Shown: positions 33,886-45,975, counted from the first letter of the stretch. The stretch: 64,000 bases of DNA from Flaccisagitta enflata (GCA_965153355.1 OZ231128.1:21266001-21330000), one strand, 5' to 3'. Numbers and translations are program-made. Notes: generated by a model not told the origin, from the sequence alone.

Positions 33886-33966
33886 AACAAGGCTAGATAC
33901 ACGTGCGTGCAGGTGAGCAGGGGCAGTGAATAAAAGCCAGTGATATCGTCGTGTGCCCGCGACTAA
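33886..33966 (+). mobile_element. Minimal H-family element (~80 bp)
   Basis: AACAAGGCTAGATACACG start, GTGCGTGCAGGTGAGCAGGG, and terminal hairpin GTCGTGTGCCCGCGAC then TAATAAA. It lacks the tandem core, so ends alone define the element. Confidence 0.65.
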
Positions 33967-34663
33967 TAAAGCAAAAATTTCAATACATGAGAGCGTTTAG
34001 AGAAAAATGAATTCCAGATTTTCCTCAAGAGCAGAAAAGCACTCATAAGTTGAATTTTGTCTACCATGAATGATTCATCATTCTTCATGTTTTTCTTCTT
34101 CTTTTTCTTCTCCTTCTTGTTCTTGTTGTTCTTGTTCTTGTTCTTGTTCTTGTTCTTCTTGTTCTTCTTGCTCTTCTTTTTCGCTTTTCTTGTTATCTTA
34201 CCGTTGTTCGACTTTCCCCAGTGAGGTCATCCATGGAAAGTACGCACGTTCAACCATCTTGTGAAACCACTCTTTCGATTATGTATCATATGATTAGTTT
34301 ATGAGCTTGTGAAACCACTTTTTCGATTATCATGTGATTACTTACATGAGCTTGTGTAGCAATATTTAATATTCATGCACCATCACTGATCCTACTACGG
34401 CCCTCCGAATAGAAGAGAAATTGACTTTTGTTCAACATTACTCTTGACAAGAGAAGTTGATAAAAGAAAATGAATCAATGCAATGAGCAGCGTGGTTTAA
34501 CGATCCAACAGCACAGTGCGCATAAGCTATACTAAAGCTGCAAGTAGCACACTTGTCTGTTTAAAACCCTATTCTCATTTTGCTATGCAGCACTTGACTG
34601 TTTTTATACTCCTTTAAGACTGACAGAGGGATGGACAGACGGACACGAGATGCTTCTCCAATG
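33967..34663. other. Intron 4 sequence with (TTCTTG)n
   Basis: A TTCTTG/TTCTTC repeat at about 34088-34195; a ~45-bp direct repeat (CTTGTGAAACCACT, 34256 and 34305). No gene. Confidence 0.5.
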
Positions 34664-35427
34664 TACCCTGCTTTCAAAAGCAACTGGAACCAGCAAAACC
34701 TTTATTGTGTCTAAAGTATTCATATTTAGAAATCCAGCTTGGATTAATCTAAAAGCACATAACCTACCATTTGTTCATGCAAAATTTCATTGTAGTAGCT
34801 TCAGCAGTTTAGCTTCCACACAATTTTGAGTAAAAATGTTGTGAGCCCCATGAAAGGCTCCTAATGAAATTAATAGCTAGAGTTCCATAACTTTTAAACA
34901 CTGTTATTTCCTTATAAATCTGATGAAAATATCCAGATTGGTCCTGAAACAGATATTAATCTGATATTAATGTATCACTGAGGGAAAAAAATCAAATTTG
35001 AGTTATTTATGTGGAAAATCCAATTTTTCCTCTGTTTTTTTTTTTTTTAGATCTGACAAGGTTTTTTTGTCAAAGAAGGCGTAGATTTCTTTAAAATTTG
35101 TAGGAAATCAAAACTGATGCAACACAGAGGTCAATCACTACCCAATTTCGACCAATTGGTCATTTTAATTCAATGTTGATAAAACTAATTAATTTTTATT
35201 GATGCAAATGGGTTGGAAAAAACAATTTTTAAGCAAAATTTCATCAAATTCCATCAAATTTCAAAATCAATTGGAAGCTTAACTGCTTGAGCCAATGCCT
35301 CAAAATTTTGCATGAACAAATGGTAGGTTATGTGCTTTTAGACAAATCCAAGCTGGATTTTCTAAATATTAATACTTTAGACACAATAAAGGTTTTGCTG
35401 GTTCCAGTTGCTTTTGAAAGCAGGGTA
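34664..35427. mobile_element. Long-arm foldback MITE flanked by TA
   Basis: Ends TACCCTGCTTTCAAAAGCAA and inverse. The arms extend over ~170 bp (through TTATTGTGTCTAAAGTATT and CCATTTGTTCATGCAAAATTT). No ORF. Lies in the intron before exon 35544. Confidence 0.88.
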
Positions 35428-35543
35428 TAATGATTTATTTAGTTGCCTATTCAAATACATTTGATCTCGATAACAACTTAAAAGTAATCCGACGTTAATG
35501 GATTATAAAAAGTTAATCTTTATTTATTTTTTGACCACCCCAG

Positions 35544-35867
35544 ATTTGACCCAAAACCTGCGCCTTGTTCTGGTCTCCGACTTTTCCACTTCCGTCCGCG
35601 TTTCTTTCCATCCTTCCGTCAATTTGCCGGACAAACAAATCGCGCTGACCGCCGGAAGAATCAGCGTCCTCGATCTCGATCCCGCCAAGTTCACCATGAA
35701 ACCGGCAGCTTATGAATCCACCAACACCGGCAGCGGCAGCGGCGGCGGCGGTGGCGGCAGTTTTAATGAGAACAACGTGGAGAATAAAGGAATACGACTC
35801 ACTTCGGATAAAGAATTCGTCGTTTATGGAATCAACCGAGAATCGTACTCCACCGACGCTTTTTTAG
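35544..35867 (+). CDS. Exon 5: core of IgGFc-binding domain (gene open at 3' end)
   Basis: Acceptor TTGACCACCCCAG (ends 35543), donor TTTAG-GTAAAG (35868), 324 nt, phase 1-1, residues 387-494. LRLVLVSDFSTSVRVSFHPS and the ISVLDLDPAKFTM segment are successive beta strands. After a Gly/Ser-rich loop (poly-Gly near residues 449-460) comes ENKGIRLTSDKEFVVYGINR, then ESYSTDAFL. The 'NKGIxxTSDKExVVYGxNxxxxSTDAFL' signature is diagnostic for the IgGFc-binding N-terminal domain. The usual continuation (ALPTD...) must be in a following exon; I did not find it in the remaining 28 kb. This is the strongest homology call of the gene. Confidence 0.87.
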
Positions 35868-36062
35868 GTAAAGGAGTGAGTGAGTTATACGAGTTTTACT
35901 GAATTGCAAGGAGTGAGTTACAGTGAGTTACAGGAAGTGAGTTACAGTGAGTTACAATTACAGTAAGTTACAATGAGTTACAAGGAGTTACAGTTACAGT
36001 GAGTTACAGTAAGTCAGTGAGCGAGTAATAGTGAGTTACAGTGAGTGTATGGTTGAGACATC
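35868..36062. repeat. (GTGAGTTACA)n-type repeat after the exon-5 donor
   Basis: GAGTTACAGT units in variable spacing begin about 10 bases after the donor. Confidence 0.85.
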
Positions 36063-36150
36063 TGTAACTGCACTGACAATTACTGCAGTTACGGATTTTG
36101 CACGTTTCCACTGTATGGCTGAATGAGGCGAGTCCGCGACTAAAAACGAC
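36063..36150 (+). mobile_element. H-family fragment (3' end only)
   Basis: GAGGCGAGTCCGCGACTAAAAA resembles the element 3' end with half of the hairpin. No 5' end adjacent. Confidence 0.4.
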
Positions 36151-36267
36151 GAAAGTAAGTGAACAGCGAACACTGAGCACTGAGGTCTGCGGTTCCAATT
36201 TGGTCTCCTTTGCTCTGCTGAACTTTACTTACTGCAGGTCCAGAACCGAGGCTGAAACAGAAGTGGA

Positions 36268-36360
36268 ACAAGGCCGGGTACACGGCTACCCCAGTCGCGT
36301 GCCGGTGGCCATATTTTAGGTCACTAGAACAATTGGGCAGGAGCAGCGAGGCCAAGGGCC
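36268..36360 (+). mobile_element. H-family fragment (5' end only)
   Basis: AACAAGGCCGGGTACACGGC, TACCCCAGTCGCGTGCCGG, then GGGCAGGAGCAGCGAGGCC, matching the family 5' part. The hairpin end is absent before the CA repeat. Confidence 0.7.
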
Positions 36361-36462
36361 ACAGAACTATAAAATGAACGTGACTACTTTGGCGAACTGG
36401 TAAAGAAACTGGGGAGAGAAAAAGGAACATCTAAGAGAAAACGTTGACCAGGGTTTTACGCG

Positions 36463-36502
36463 TGCACACACACTCACACACACACACACACACGCACGCA
36501 CG

Positions 36503-36551
<49 letters not shown>

Positions 36552-36552
36552 A

Positions 36553-36643
<91 letters not shown>

Positions 36644-36644
36644 T
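36463..36644. repeat. (CA)n microsatellite
   Basis: About 180 bp of CA with a few CG and CT variants. Confidence 0.97.
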
Positions 36645-37375
36645 CACATATACGGAGGGAAAGGAAGCAGCTCCGAATTGTGGGGCATAACTCTAGATAG
36701 AAACATATCGATTCACGGCTTCTGAGGCCAAAGGCCAAATTCATTCCAAAAAAGATCGATTATCACTTTTTGTGGCCATCATGAGTCCTGGGTCAAGATT
36801 GGAGGAGAGGGGGGGGTTCGAGGGGGGGTGGAGGGTAGCTGGGTCAAGATAAGAGGAGAGGTGGTGGGGGGTGGTGGAAGGCCTGGAATGGTAATTAGGT
36901 AGATAGGCAGGGAGAAGAGGTAGGCAGGTGGAAAAGAGGAAGAGAGGGTAGAGGTGAAAGCTGGTGAAAGCTGGTGAAGACTTGATAGATCATCAAATGG
37001 AGGTTGAGATGGAAGATAAGATGGAGGTTGAGGTTGAGGTTGAGGTGAGAATTGTATGGTGCTTTCAGAAGAGATAAAAAAAATGAGGAGATGGTTGACA
37101 AAGGAAGAGGAAGTCCTAACTAGAAAACCTGGCCTTGAGAGATGGAAAAGGACTGGAGAAATGGAAGAAGTTGAGTGTTGGGTTGATGAACTATGATTAG
37201 CGATAAAGATGTTTCGAAGTGGTAATGCAGGTAAACGGGTTCAGACTGGCAGTGGCAGATGTAAGAAAGTAAAGAAGATCAAGATGAAGAAGATGTGGAA
37301 GATTGTATAGATGATTAGGGAAATGAAAAATGATGAAAATGGGGAAGATGAAGAAGATGAAGAAGATGTGGAAGA
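36645..37375. other. Spacer, G/A-rich, no gene supported
   Basis: G-runs at 36810-36830 and GAAGATGAAGAAGATG units at 37270-37375. Confidence 0.4.
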
Positions 37376-38136
37376 TTATCGGGAAAAAAGTCGAAGTCAG
37401 TCTTCGACTTTTTGACATATTCGAGAGAAACATGGTTTTCATTTTCTTATGCGGAAGTTGCAGGTCTTTTTCGGCTGATTGGGGCCTCCAATGAAATTGA
37501 TAGGGTAAGTAAATTTGATAATTCTCTTTCATTTGGAACCAAGCAGAATTCTCTACGACAAATATTTTTCGCGCTATGATTTTTTAAAGATTTATTTACG
37601 AATAATTCAAATTGATTTTTTGGAAAAAATTTCGAAGACGATACTGATCTTTTGTTTTTATCAGGTTTTCCCGATTGGGCGAAGCTTTGATTCGAGTAGA
37701 TTCGGGTTGAAATGTATTTAACACAGCTCTCACCTTGCCCTAACGCTAGCTCTGAACCCAACCCTAACCCTAAAACCACCTCCAACCCCAACCTTAACCC
37801 TAACCCTACCCCTAACCCTAAATAAAAACCCGCTTAGAAAGTCAGTAAAACAAAAGACATCACCGAATTCGAAAACAGTACCGATTTTTTTTCAATTTTT
37901 TATGATTTTATGTACGATCAATGAAAAAGTGTATTTATATTTGTTTGAACATGCAAATACAAGAAAACATGTTTATGAGCATAGCTGCTCATCTGTGAAG
38001 GTGTTTTTTAGTATTCTAGCTTATCTAGCTCATTTAGCTCATTTAGCATTTAAATCGATAAATAAAGAAATGATTTTAATTATTTCTGGGCATGCAAATA
38101 CAAGAAAGCATGTCTTCAAGCATACCTTTCATCTGT
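37376..38136 (+). repeat. Left member of a direct repeat flanking the 4.8 kb foldback
   Basis: Matches 44006-44400 in the same orientation (TTATCGGGAAAAAAGT, GTCAGTCTTCGACTTTTTGA, CCAATGAAATTGATAGGGTA). It also matches the units with CATGCAAATACAAGAAAACA (37953, 38091; 44310, 44462, 44605). A telomere-like CCCTAACCCTA stretch interrupts it at 37755-37826. Confidence 0.75.
37755..37826. repeat. Interstitial telomere-like (CCCTAA)n, degenerate
   Basis: CCCAACCCTAACCCTAAAAC, then CCTTAACCCTAACCCTACCC units: vertebrate/animal-type motif with many variants. Confidence 0.6.
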
Positions 38137-38867
38137 CACTGCTCTGTATCTCCACCGTGTACTTTAAACTAGGAGAACTGCCACTTTTATGACAGCTTCT
38201 GGTGGTCTAACACATGTATAATCCATGGCAAATGAGTGCAAAAAATTTCTAGGGGCGCTTTTTTAAATAATCACCTTTTTTACCTTCATGAGGTACAGGC
38301 CATTGAATTTTCCTATTTTTTGGACAATCAATCTTGTTTTGGTTGTAACTTTTGAACGAATTGAGCTGGAAATGCCAGATTGGTCTCATTTTAAAGATCT
38401 CTTCAAGATCTTTCTAACTGTCACCAATTTTTAGTAAATCCGTTCAAAAATAACAGAGATATAACCTGTCGAACATGAGCAATTTTATGGGGATTGTGGA
38501 CAATTTTCCAGGATCTGCAAAACTTCCTGTTTTTGGAACAATTTACTTGTTTTACTTGTAACTTTTAAACGAATCAAGCTAGAAATGCCAGATTGGTCCC
38601 ATTTTAAAGAATTTTTGAAGCTCTTTCAAACTGTCACAAATTTTTTGCAAATCCGCTAAAAAATGGCTGAGTTGTGACTCGTCAAACATGACCAATGTCA
38701 TGGTAATTTGAAGTAATATTCCCACCACCTTTTCCACAGTCTGATTTTGACTTTAGATGCCTCCTTAGCTCCCCACATCTATATTGTTATATGTATGTCA
38801 GTCTTTCTGTTGGTTTGTCTGTGTCTGTCTGTCCGTTGGTCTTTGAATCTGCAGCCTTTTTTGGGCA

Positions 38868-39486
38868 GGGGCTCCGGAGGGGCCAATGACCTAGGATTCA
38901 ACATAGGATTTTCTCCAGTTTCCGTCCAATTGTCCATCTGTCCGCACCCCCAAAGCCAAATACCAGGCCTCCTAGAGCTTATATAAGGCATATCAGACCT
39001 CAAATTAGGCCTATCAGACCCCAAATCAGGCCGTCCAGACCCCAAACTAGGCCTCTCAAACCTCAAATCAAACTTTACAAACCCCAAATCAGGCCTTCCA
39101 GACCTCAAATCAAACCTTTCAGCACCCAAATCTGTCACTCAGATAAAAAATCAGACCTCAAATCAGGTCTTCCATACCCCAATTAGGTCTCACAGATCCA
39201 AAATCAGGCCTTCTCAAACCCTAAATCAGGCCTTTCAGACCCCAAATCAGGCCTCTCCGGCCCTAAGATTTAAGATAAGGCCTATTCAGCCCATAAACAG
39301 GCCTGAGACCCTTGATCAGACATCTCTGACCCAAATTCTAGCCTCTAAGTCCCCAAAATTAACATCTAGAACCCTACATCTGTGTAAGTCTCCCAGGTCT
39401 TTACGACCCCAATTCCTCAAGACCCTTCAAATATCCAGTATGGAATCAAAGGTCATTGGCTCCGTCTCCCTTCAGGGCCGCTGTCC
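38868..39486 (+). mobile_element. F-family-like element, copy F7 (diverged)
   Basis: GGGCAGGGGCTCCGGAGGGGCC at left (first 20 bases from 38874) and GGTCATTGGCTCCGTCTCCC, TTCAGGGCCGCTGTCC at right. Twenty or so 20-21 bp units of CCTCTCAGACCCCAAATCAGG type lie between. Confidence 0.6.
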
Positions 39487-39545
39487 TTCTCATCATCCCA
39501 TCTCAAAATAAACTAACATAGGGGCATTGGGTACTGCTGATTTCA

Positions 39546-39724
39546 TACACAGAACCCTGTTCTAACAGACCCGCTTTTAATGGAATTCCGCCTATAAAAA
39601 AGGTTTTTCTTGGTCCCTTCAACTCCTTATCCTTTATCTTCTATATTGGCTTTAATAGAATTCCGCCTTTAACAGAAAATGTTTGTTAGTCCCCTGAAAT
39701 CCATTAGAGCAGGGTTTAACTGTA
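39546..39724. mobile_element. Short MITE, pogo/Tc1-like ends, copy 2
   Basis: Inverted relative to 15279-15444: ends ...GCAGGGTTTAACTGTA, with CCCCTGAAATCCATTAGAGC matching the inverse of the first copy. Internal inverted repeats GGAATTCCGCCT appear twice. Confidence 0.7.
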
Positions 39725-40968
39725 TCATAAATAATAGAAATCTATCAAGCAAATGACCATGTGATGAAGAAAATAAAAATGCTTAAGAAATTTAAATATT
39801 TTTATTTGTTCAGTTATTTCATGGGGCTTTGAGAGGAAAGATAGGATGGAATTTGTTATATATGTCTCAGGTGGGGTAACTAAAGGTGGGAGGGGTTAAG
39901 TGAGGGGTAGTTTGACCACTTTTCCCTCGATCTAACCCAACACTGCTTCTAACCCTAAACTTAACACATCCTTTTACCCTAAACTGATTTTTTCCCACCC
40001 CTCAGAACCCCTCACTACCCCAAATGAGATATCCATAACAAATCTTAACCAAAGCTTTTAACTAAAACAAACATAAATCATGTTGAGATCTGGGTATATC
40101 CTAGATATAATGTCTATCCTTCATGGGCAATGGTTAATGGGGCTGATGACCCATCCTTTCTAATGCTGGGCATGCCTCCTCTCCTTTTTGAGCAGCCTGT
40201 AGAACAGTCTTCTCCAGTCATAGAGCTGACCTCTCAAGCCTCTAATCAACCTTCTTAAACCTCAAATCAGCCTTCTTAGCCCTAAAATCATTCCTTTCAG
40301 ACTTCAAACCAATCTAGTAAGGCCTCAATTCACCCTCCCATGACCAAGAATCAGCCTTGAGGAAACCTTTACACCCTCATAGACCCTCAGCCCAGAACAT
40401 GCAAAAGACTTCCTTTATAGACTTAGACTCAAAAAGACTTCCTTTATAGACTTAGACTCGAAAATTTCCCTAAGTCAGCCAGTAGCTCAATCTTTTGCAT
40501 GGACCTGCTCAGCGCTTTCAATATTGTACATTTCAAATTTCAAGGTTCTAGCTCAATTACTTTAGAATGCATGAGCATTTGTTTTAACCATATTAAGCTG
40601 AACAAATTCTAGGAGAATCTTTTAACTTTTTTTGAAAATATGGCCGGCACAAAATTTTTTTAAATTTTTGAAAAAAATTTAAATTACAGGATTTTGAATC
40701 TAGGCAAACCATAAAATTTCCGATCTATTGCATCAATATCTTTTTATAAAAAAAATCATGTTGAGGGCTTTTTGGGGCCCCTAAGGGGCCCCTAAGAAGT
40801 CTGAAATTTTGATCAATGAGCTGAACAGTGTCATATGCATTTGCAAGTTATCAATCAGGACCAAATTCAAGCTGATTAGTTAAAGCCCAAGCTCATGTTG
40901 TTAGTCCCTTTGGACCAGCCGCACATAAAAATGTAAAAAAAAATTCACAAGGACTTGGTATCAGGATT

Positions 40969-41737
40969 TACAGGGGCTTCAATCTCATTTGACACGAAAA
41001 GAACCTTTATTGTGCAAAAATGAATCAACTTCTTGGTTTGATTTTTTTTTCTTATAAAAGTACTACATATGACGTTTTTTGTGTCCAAATTTCATGGTAC
41101 TGGGTCAATTAGTTTGGGAGATATCCCATTTTAAAGTTAAAGATGTCATGATGAGATGGGCGGATTTCTTTGACTTTGAGGTTTTGACCATTCATCTTTA
41201 GATTGCTCTCATTTCTAAGCGCTTTGAGCTACAGATGGGAGATTGATCTAGAATGGCAGATAATTTCATCTAGTTTTTTTATATGAAAAAAGAATCCTTC
41301 AAGATCTTATCATATTCAACAATTTTCTTTTTCATTGGAAAAAAACTATCTTGGTTACAGTTTTTGTAAGAATTTCGCCCAAATTTATAATGTTTTTGCC
41401 TAAAATTCAAAGTTATATGATAAAACCGGACTATTTCTTGCTTTGGGGTGTTAGAATCTATCACTTAACTGTAAAAAAGCATCTATGGTTCAAAGCACTT
41501 TTAATTTTATATATTTTTTGAGTCAAAAGTAGAAAGAAAACAGCATTTTTTGTTGAATTCACTGCATAACTTCAAATTTGGATTTCTGCCAAACTATAAG
41601 ACCCAGTTTCATGAAATTTTGATACAAAAAACGTCATACATAGTGCTTTTATGTGAAAAAAGAATTACACTGAATAATGCATTAGTTTTTGCGCAATATA
41701 GGTTCTTTTCGTGTCAAATGAGATTGGAGACCCTGTA
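40969..41737. mobile_element. Foldback MITE with CAGGG/CCCTG ends flanked by TA
   Basis: TA-CAGGGGCTTCAATCTCATTT at left and AAATGAGATTGGAGACCCTG-TA at right. The arms continue through GACACGAAAAGAACC and CGTTTTTTGTxTCxAAATTTCATG for ~170 bp. No ORF. Confidence 0.85.
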
Positions 41738-41834
41738 AGGTCAATCTCTATCCTTTAGCTTTCAAAGCCCAAAATCTTGCCCTCAGTCTCAGATCTTTAC
41801 ATTGAGGCCATAATCGAGGCCTTGAGTGATACAA

Positions 41835-42208
41835 AATAGTCGCAAAAGCATTACATATTCAGCGGTACCTGATGCCCATATGTTAGTTTATGTTGAGATG
41901 GGATGATGAGAGGGGCAGCGGCCCCGGAGGAGGCAATGACCTTTGATCCTAAACTAGATATTTGAAGGGTTTGAGGACCCAAATTGGGGTCCAAGGAGCC
42001 TTATTCAAGGTCTGAGATTCAAGGTTTGACAGGCCTAGTTTGAGGTCGGTAAGGCTTGATTTGGGGTCTGATAGGCCTGATTTGGGGTCTGATATGCATA
42101 ATTTAAGCTGAGCCCTGGCATTTGGCTGGGACAAATGGACGGAAACCAGAGAAAATCCTCCTATGTGGAATCATAGGTCATTGGCCCCTCCGGGGTCCCT
42201 GCCCAAAT
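41835..42208 (+). mobile_element. F-family element, copy F8
   Basis: Starts AATAGTCGCAAAAGC, TTCAGCGGTACCTGATGCC, GGGGCAGCGGCCCCGGAGGA. Units of GGTCTGATAGGCCTGATTTGG follow, and it closes GGTCATTGGCCCCTCCGGGG, TCCCTGCCC. Confidence 0.78.
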
Positions 42209-42934
42209 AGGGCTACAGATTCATAGACCAACAGACAGACAGAAAGAAAGACAGACCAACAGATAAACTGACATATAACAACTCCTATAGAGATGTGGGG
42301 AGCCAAGGAGGCATTTAAAGTCAAAATCAGACTGTTGAAAAGGTGGTGGGAATATTGCTCCAAATTAACATGATATTGGTCATGTTTGACAAGTTACAAC
42401 TCAGCCACTTTTTTGCGGATTTGCAAAAAATTTGTGACAGTTTGAAAGAGTTTCAAAAATTCTTTAAAATGGGACCAATCTGGCATTTCTAGCTTGATTC
42501 GTATAAAAGTTACAAGTAAAACAAGTAAATTGTTGCAAAAATGGGAAGTATTCCGAAACTTGAAAAATTGTCCACAATCCCCATAAGATTACTCATGTTC
42601 GACAGGTTATATCTCTGTCATTTTTGAACGGATTTACAAAAAATCGGTGACAGTTGGAAAGATCTTGAAAAGATGTTCAAAATGAGACCAATCTGGCATT
42701 TCCAGCTCTATTCGTTCAAAAGTTACAACCAAAACAAGACTGATTGTCCAAAAAATGGGAAAATTCAATGGCCTGTACCTCATGAAGGTAAAAAAGGTGA
42801 TTATTTTAAAAAGCGCCCCTGGAAATTTTTTGCACTCATTTGCCATGGATTATGCATGTGTTGGACCACCAGAAACCGTCATAAAAGTGGCAGTTCTCCT
42901 AGTATAAAGTACACGGTGGCGATACAGAGCAGTG

Positions 42935-43884
42935 CTGTGTAAGTGATTTGGATTTTGGAGTAACTATGGCAAAATAAAAAAGCGAACAACTTGTTTGTCA
43001 ATGTTTCACATCCAAGCAATGAGAAAAACATAGCAAAATCCATGACCATTTTGAAGATCTGCAAAAGATCTTTCAAGTGAGACCTTGCTGGATGTTCTAG
43101 CTCTATCCGTTTGGAAATGGCATTAGAATGAAAACAGGTGGTCAAGAGTTTGGAAATTCACTACACTATTTTCATGGGTTATCTTTATTCGAACATAAAA
43201 ATTGAACGCTCTGAGTTATTAATTCGTTCTTGGCGCCATTTTAAAGAAAATTTGAAGCTCTTTAATTTGCTCATGGATAACAAGTAGCTACGATAAGCCT
43301 GAGCTGCATAATTGACAAAAACAGAAAGACTAAAATTTGTCATTGGAAAAGAATTAAAATAAGCACTTTTTTCAATCTGCGATTTTTTTCTTCAAACCAT
43401 TGCCATTTCTAAACGAATAAAGCTACAATAACCAGCAACGTCACATTTGGAAGATTTTTTGCAGAGCTTTAAAATGGTCGTGGATTTTTTATGGTTCAGG
43501 ACAATAGTTAAGCAGAAACTAGCAAAACAAAGTGTTCGCTTTTTTTCTTTGCCATAGTTATTTTAGCTCATTTAGCTCATTCAGCTCACGCTTATTTTTC
43601 TTTTATATTCAGTTTTGATAAAGTATTTCATAAAAGTACATATCTAGTGTTGAATTTTTCCCTGTGCCGACATCTGCCTTTAGTGGAAAAAAAATCCCTT
43701 TGACCTTGAAATAGTTTTGACTAAAGTTAATCTCACATTGTAAGAGGACCTCAATGATCCAGAGTGTGAAAGCCGGCAAAATTTGATTCTTTTCAGTAAT
43801 GGGATCTCAATGCTTGAATGCCCGCATGATTAAAGTTTTTCATTCTTTTGTGGGAGCTATATACTCTCGTATACTCTCAAGAAA
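42935..43884. other. AT-rich spacer with decayed repeats
   Basis: Contains blocks related to the arms of the 4.8 kb foldback (GCTCTATCCGTTTGGAAATGG at 43100, first 20 bases) but no boundaries or ORF I can support. Confidence 0.35.
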
Positions 43885-44140
43885 ATGACTTCCCAATTTT
43901 TTACCGATGAACATGGTCGATACATCACTTTGGGTTGTATCAACAGCATGAAGAATGCCGAGTATGTGAATGTTTTTTTCATCCAAACTGATATTGAAGC
44001 ACTATTTATCGGGAAAAAAGTTGAAGTCAGTCTTCGACTTTTTGACATATTCGAGAGAAACAAGATTTTCATTTTCTTATAAGGAAGTTGTGAGTCTCGA
44101 TCGAGCGATTGAAGCCTCCAATGAAATTGATAGGGTAAGT
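43885..44140 (+). pseudogene. Unrecognised exon-like segment (possible captured gene fragment)
   Basis: A 65-codon ORF from ATG 43885 (MTSQFFTDEHGRYITLG...) has protein-like composition. After its stop at 44080 an overlapping frame (SYKEVVSLDRAIEASNEIDR) continues to a strong donor-like AGG-GTAAGTAA at 44135. The second half and the donor recur at 37378-37510 with substitutions. A single-base frame change would join both halves. This could be a decayed exon duplicated with the surrounding repeat; I recognise no family. Confidence 0.3.
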
Positions 44141-44700
44141 AAATTTGAAAATTCTCTTTCATTTGGCGCCAAGCAGAATGCTCTCTGACAAATATTTTTT
44201 GCGCTATGATTTTTAAAAGATTTATTTATGAAAAATTCGAATGAATTTTTTTTTATTTTTTACAATTTTGTGTACAATTTATTAAAGAAAGTATTTATGT
44301 TTGTTTGAGCATGCAAATACAAGAAAACATGTTTATGAGCACAGCTGCTCCTCTGTGAAGGCGTTTTTGAGCATTTTAGCTCATTAAGCTCACTTATCTC
44401 AGTCTATTCTTTCTGATTTCAAATATGATAAATGAAAAAAATATTTTCAAATTTGTTTAAGCAAGCAAATAAAAGAAAACATGTCAGTGAGCAGAGCTGC
44501 TCATCTGTGAGGGCGTTTTCAAGTATTCTAGCTCATTTAGCTTATTTAGTTTGAGCTTTTTCTCTGATTTTAAGTAGGATAAATAAATTAATGTTTTGAT
44601 TTAGGCATGCAAATACAAGAAAGCATGTCAGTGAGCAAAGCTGGTTCTCTGGTTGAATCATTTTGATTAATTTAGCTTATCTAGCTAATTTGGCTCAGTC
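44006..44700 (+). repeat. Right member of the direct repeat, with ~150-bp tandem units
   Basis: After the part shared with 37376-37600, CATGCAAATACAAGAAAACA, GTGAGCAxAGCTGCTC and TTTAGCTCATTTAGC recur at about 44310, 44462 and 44605. Confidence 0.7.
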
Positions 44701-44769
44701 CTATTTTTCTCTGATTTTCAGTGCAGTCAATACATACAATTACTTTTGATTTGATCTAATAAAATTTCA

Positions 44770-45060
44770 GTGACCAAAGATGGTGAAAAGTGACCATTGC
44801 TTACGACTTTTTTCCTCACGGCGACAGCCGCCATTACTGGTAAAGATAATGAGGCAGATGAGTAAGATGGGAAAGATGAAGTTGAGGAAGATGTAGAAAA
44901 TGAGGGAGATGAAGACGATAAGGACGTTAAAGAAGATGACGAGGATGAAGACGATGAGGACGATGAAGACGATAGGGACGTTAAAGAAAATGAAGAGGAT
45001 GTGGATTGAGAAAGATGAGTAGGTCAAGGGATAAACCGCAGAAAGAGAATCTTATCCTTG
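44770..45060. repeat. GAAGATGAxGA-type purine-rich repeat
   Basis: GATGAAGACGATGAGGAC units; also seen at 37270. No gene supported. Confidence 0.6.
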
Positions 45061-45105
45061 CGCAAAACCATTTCAACTTTGATTGAATCGCCAAGTGAGA
45101 GAAAG

Positions 45106-45113
45106 AGAGCTAA

Positions 45114-45207
<94 letters not shown>

Positions 45208-45271
45208 GGAGAGCGGGAGAGCGGGAGAGCGGGAGAGCGGGAGAGAGAGAGCACCCACAAATGTGCACAGT

Positions 45272-45338
<67 letters not shown>

Positions 45339-45600
45339 GACACACACGCAGACACACACGCAGACACACACGCAGACACACACGCAGACACACACGCAGA
45401 TACACACGCAGACACACACACAGTCACACGCACAGAGTCACGCACACAAAGTCACGCACACAGACTCACGCACACAGAGTCACACACAGAGTCTCACACA
45501 CAGTCACACACAGAGAGTCACGCAAACAGTCACACATACAGTCAAACACACAGTCAGACATACACTCAGACACACAGTCAGTCACAAACCGAAAGAAAAA
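45106..45600. repeat. Compound (GA)n-(GAGAGCGG)n-(CA)n-(ACACGCAG)n microsatellite
   Basis: GA to ~45205, GAGCGGGA units to ~45242, CA 45273-45334, then CAGACACACACG units, decaying into CACAGAGTCA units to ~45590. Confidence 0.95.
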
Positions 45601-45682
45601 ATAACGAAGAAGAGAGAACCAAAAGATAAGTAAAGCAGTGATTCAGGTGGCGCAAATTCATCAAACGATCAGATGCATTAGA

Positions 45683-45888
45683 TAACACCTGTTTAAAGAT
45701 TATTGTCAAAGAAAAGTGCATAAACTCTATACTCCAAGCCGGCCCAGTTGGATGAAATTTCATCTGAAGTTAGCCTATCGCTTTGGCCCACTACAGTAAA
45801 AATTTCATAACCATAGGCCAACTTTAAGTAAGGCTTTTATGCATTTTTTGCTTGCTTCTCATTGACAATAATCTTTAAACAGGTGTTA
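45683..45888. mobile_element. Foldback MITE with ACACCTGTTTAAAG ends, TA flanks
   Basis: TAACACCTGTTTAAAGATTA, TTGTCAA at left is matched in inverse at right, ending TTTAAACAGGTGTTA. ~200 bp, non-coding. Confidence 0.82.
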
Positions 45889-45904
45889 AGTTTGTGACCG
45901 TTAC

Positions 45905-45975
45905 TATTTTCACGCGACTCTACACCTTTCTACACCCTTTCGTGTCGGTCAGTCGGTCTGTCGGTCCATCCCAAA
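45905..45975 (-). mobile_element. H-family fragment
   Basis: TTTTCACGCGACTCTACACC and GTCGGTCAGTCGGTCTGTCGG: half of the hairpin plus core; the other end is missing. Confidence 0.5.

Larger units (their letters stand above)
38137..42934. mobile_element. Composite giant foldback element 2 (4.8 kb)
   Basis: Left arm starts CACTGCTCTGTATCTCCACC and right arm ends with GATACAGAGCAGTG. The arms of ~830 bp match in inverse over CACTTTTATGACxG, ATGGCAAATGAGTGCAAAAA, GCCAGATTGGTCTCATTTTA and the GGCAGGGGCTCCGG-type F end. The interior (39.0-42.1 kb) holds 21-bp CAGACCCCAAATCAGGCC repeats, a pogo-like MITE and a TA-flanked foldback. No ORF. Confidence 0.75.
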
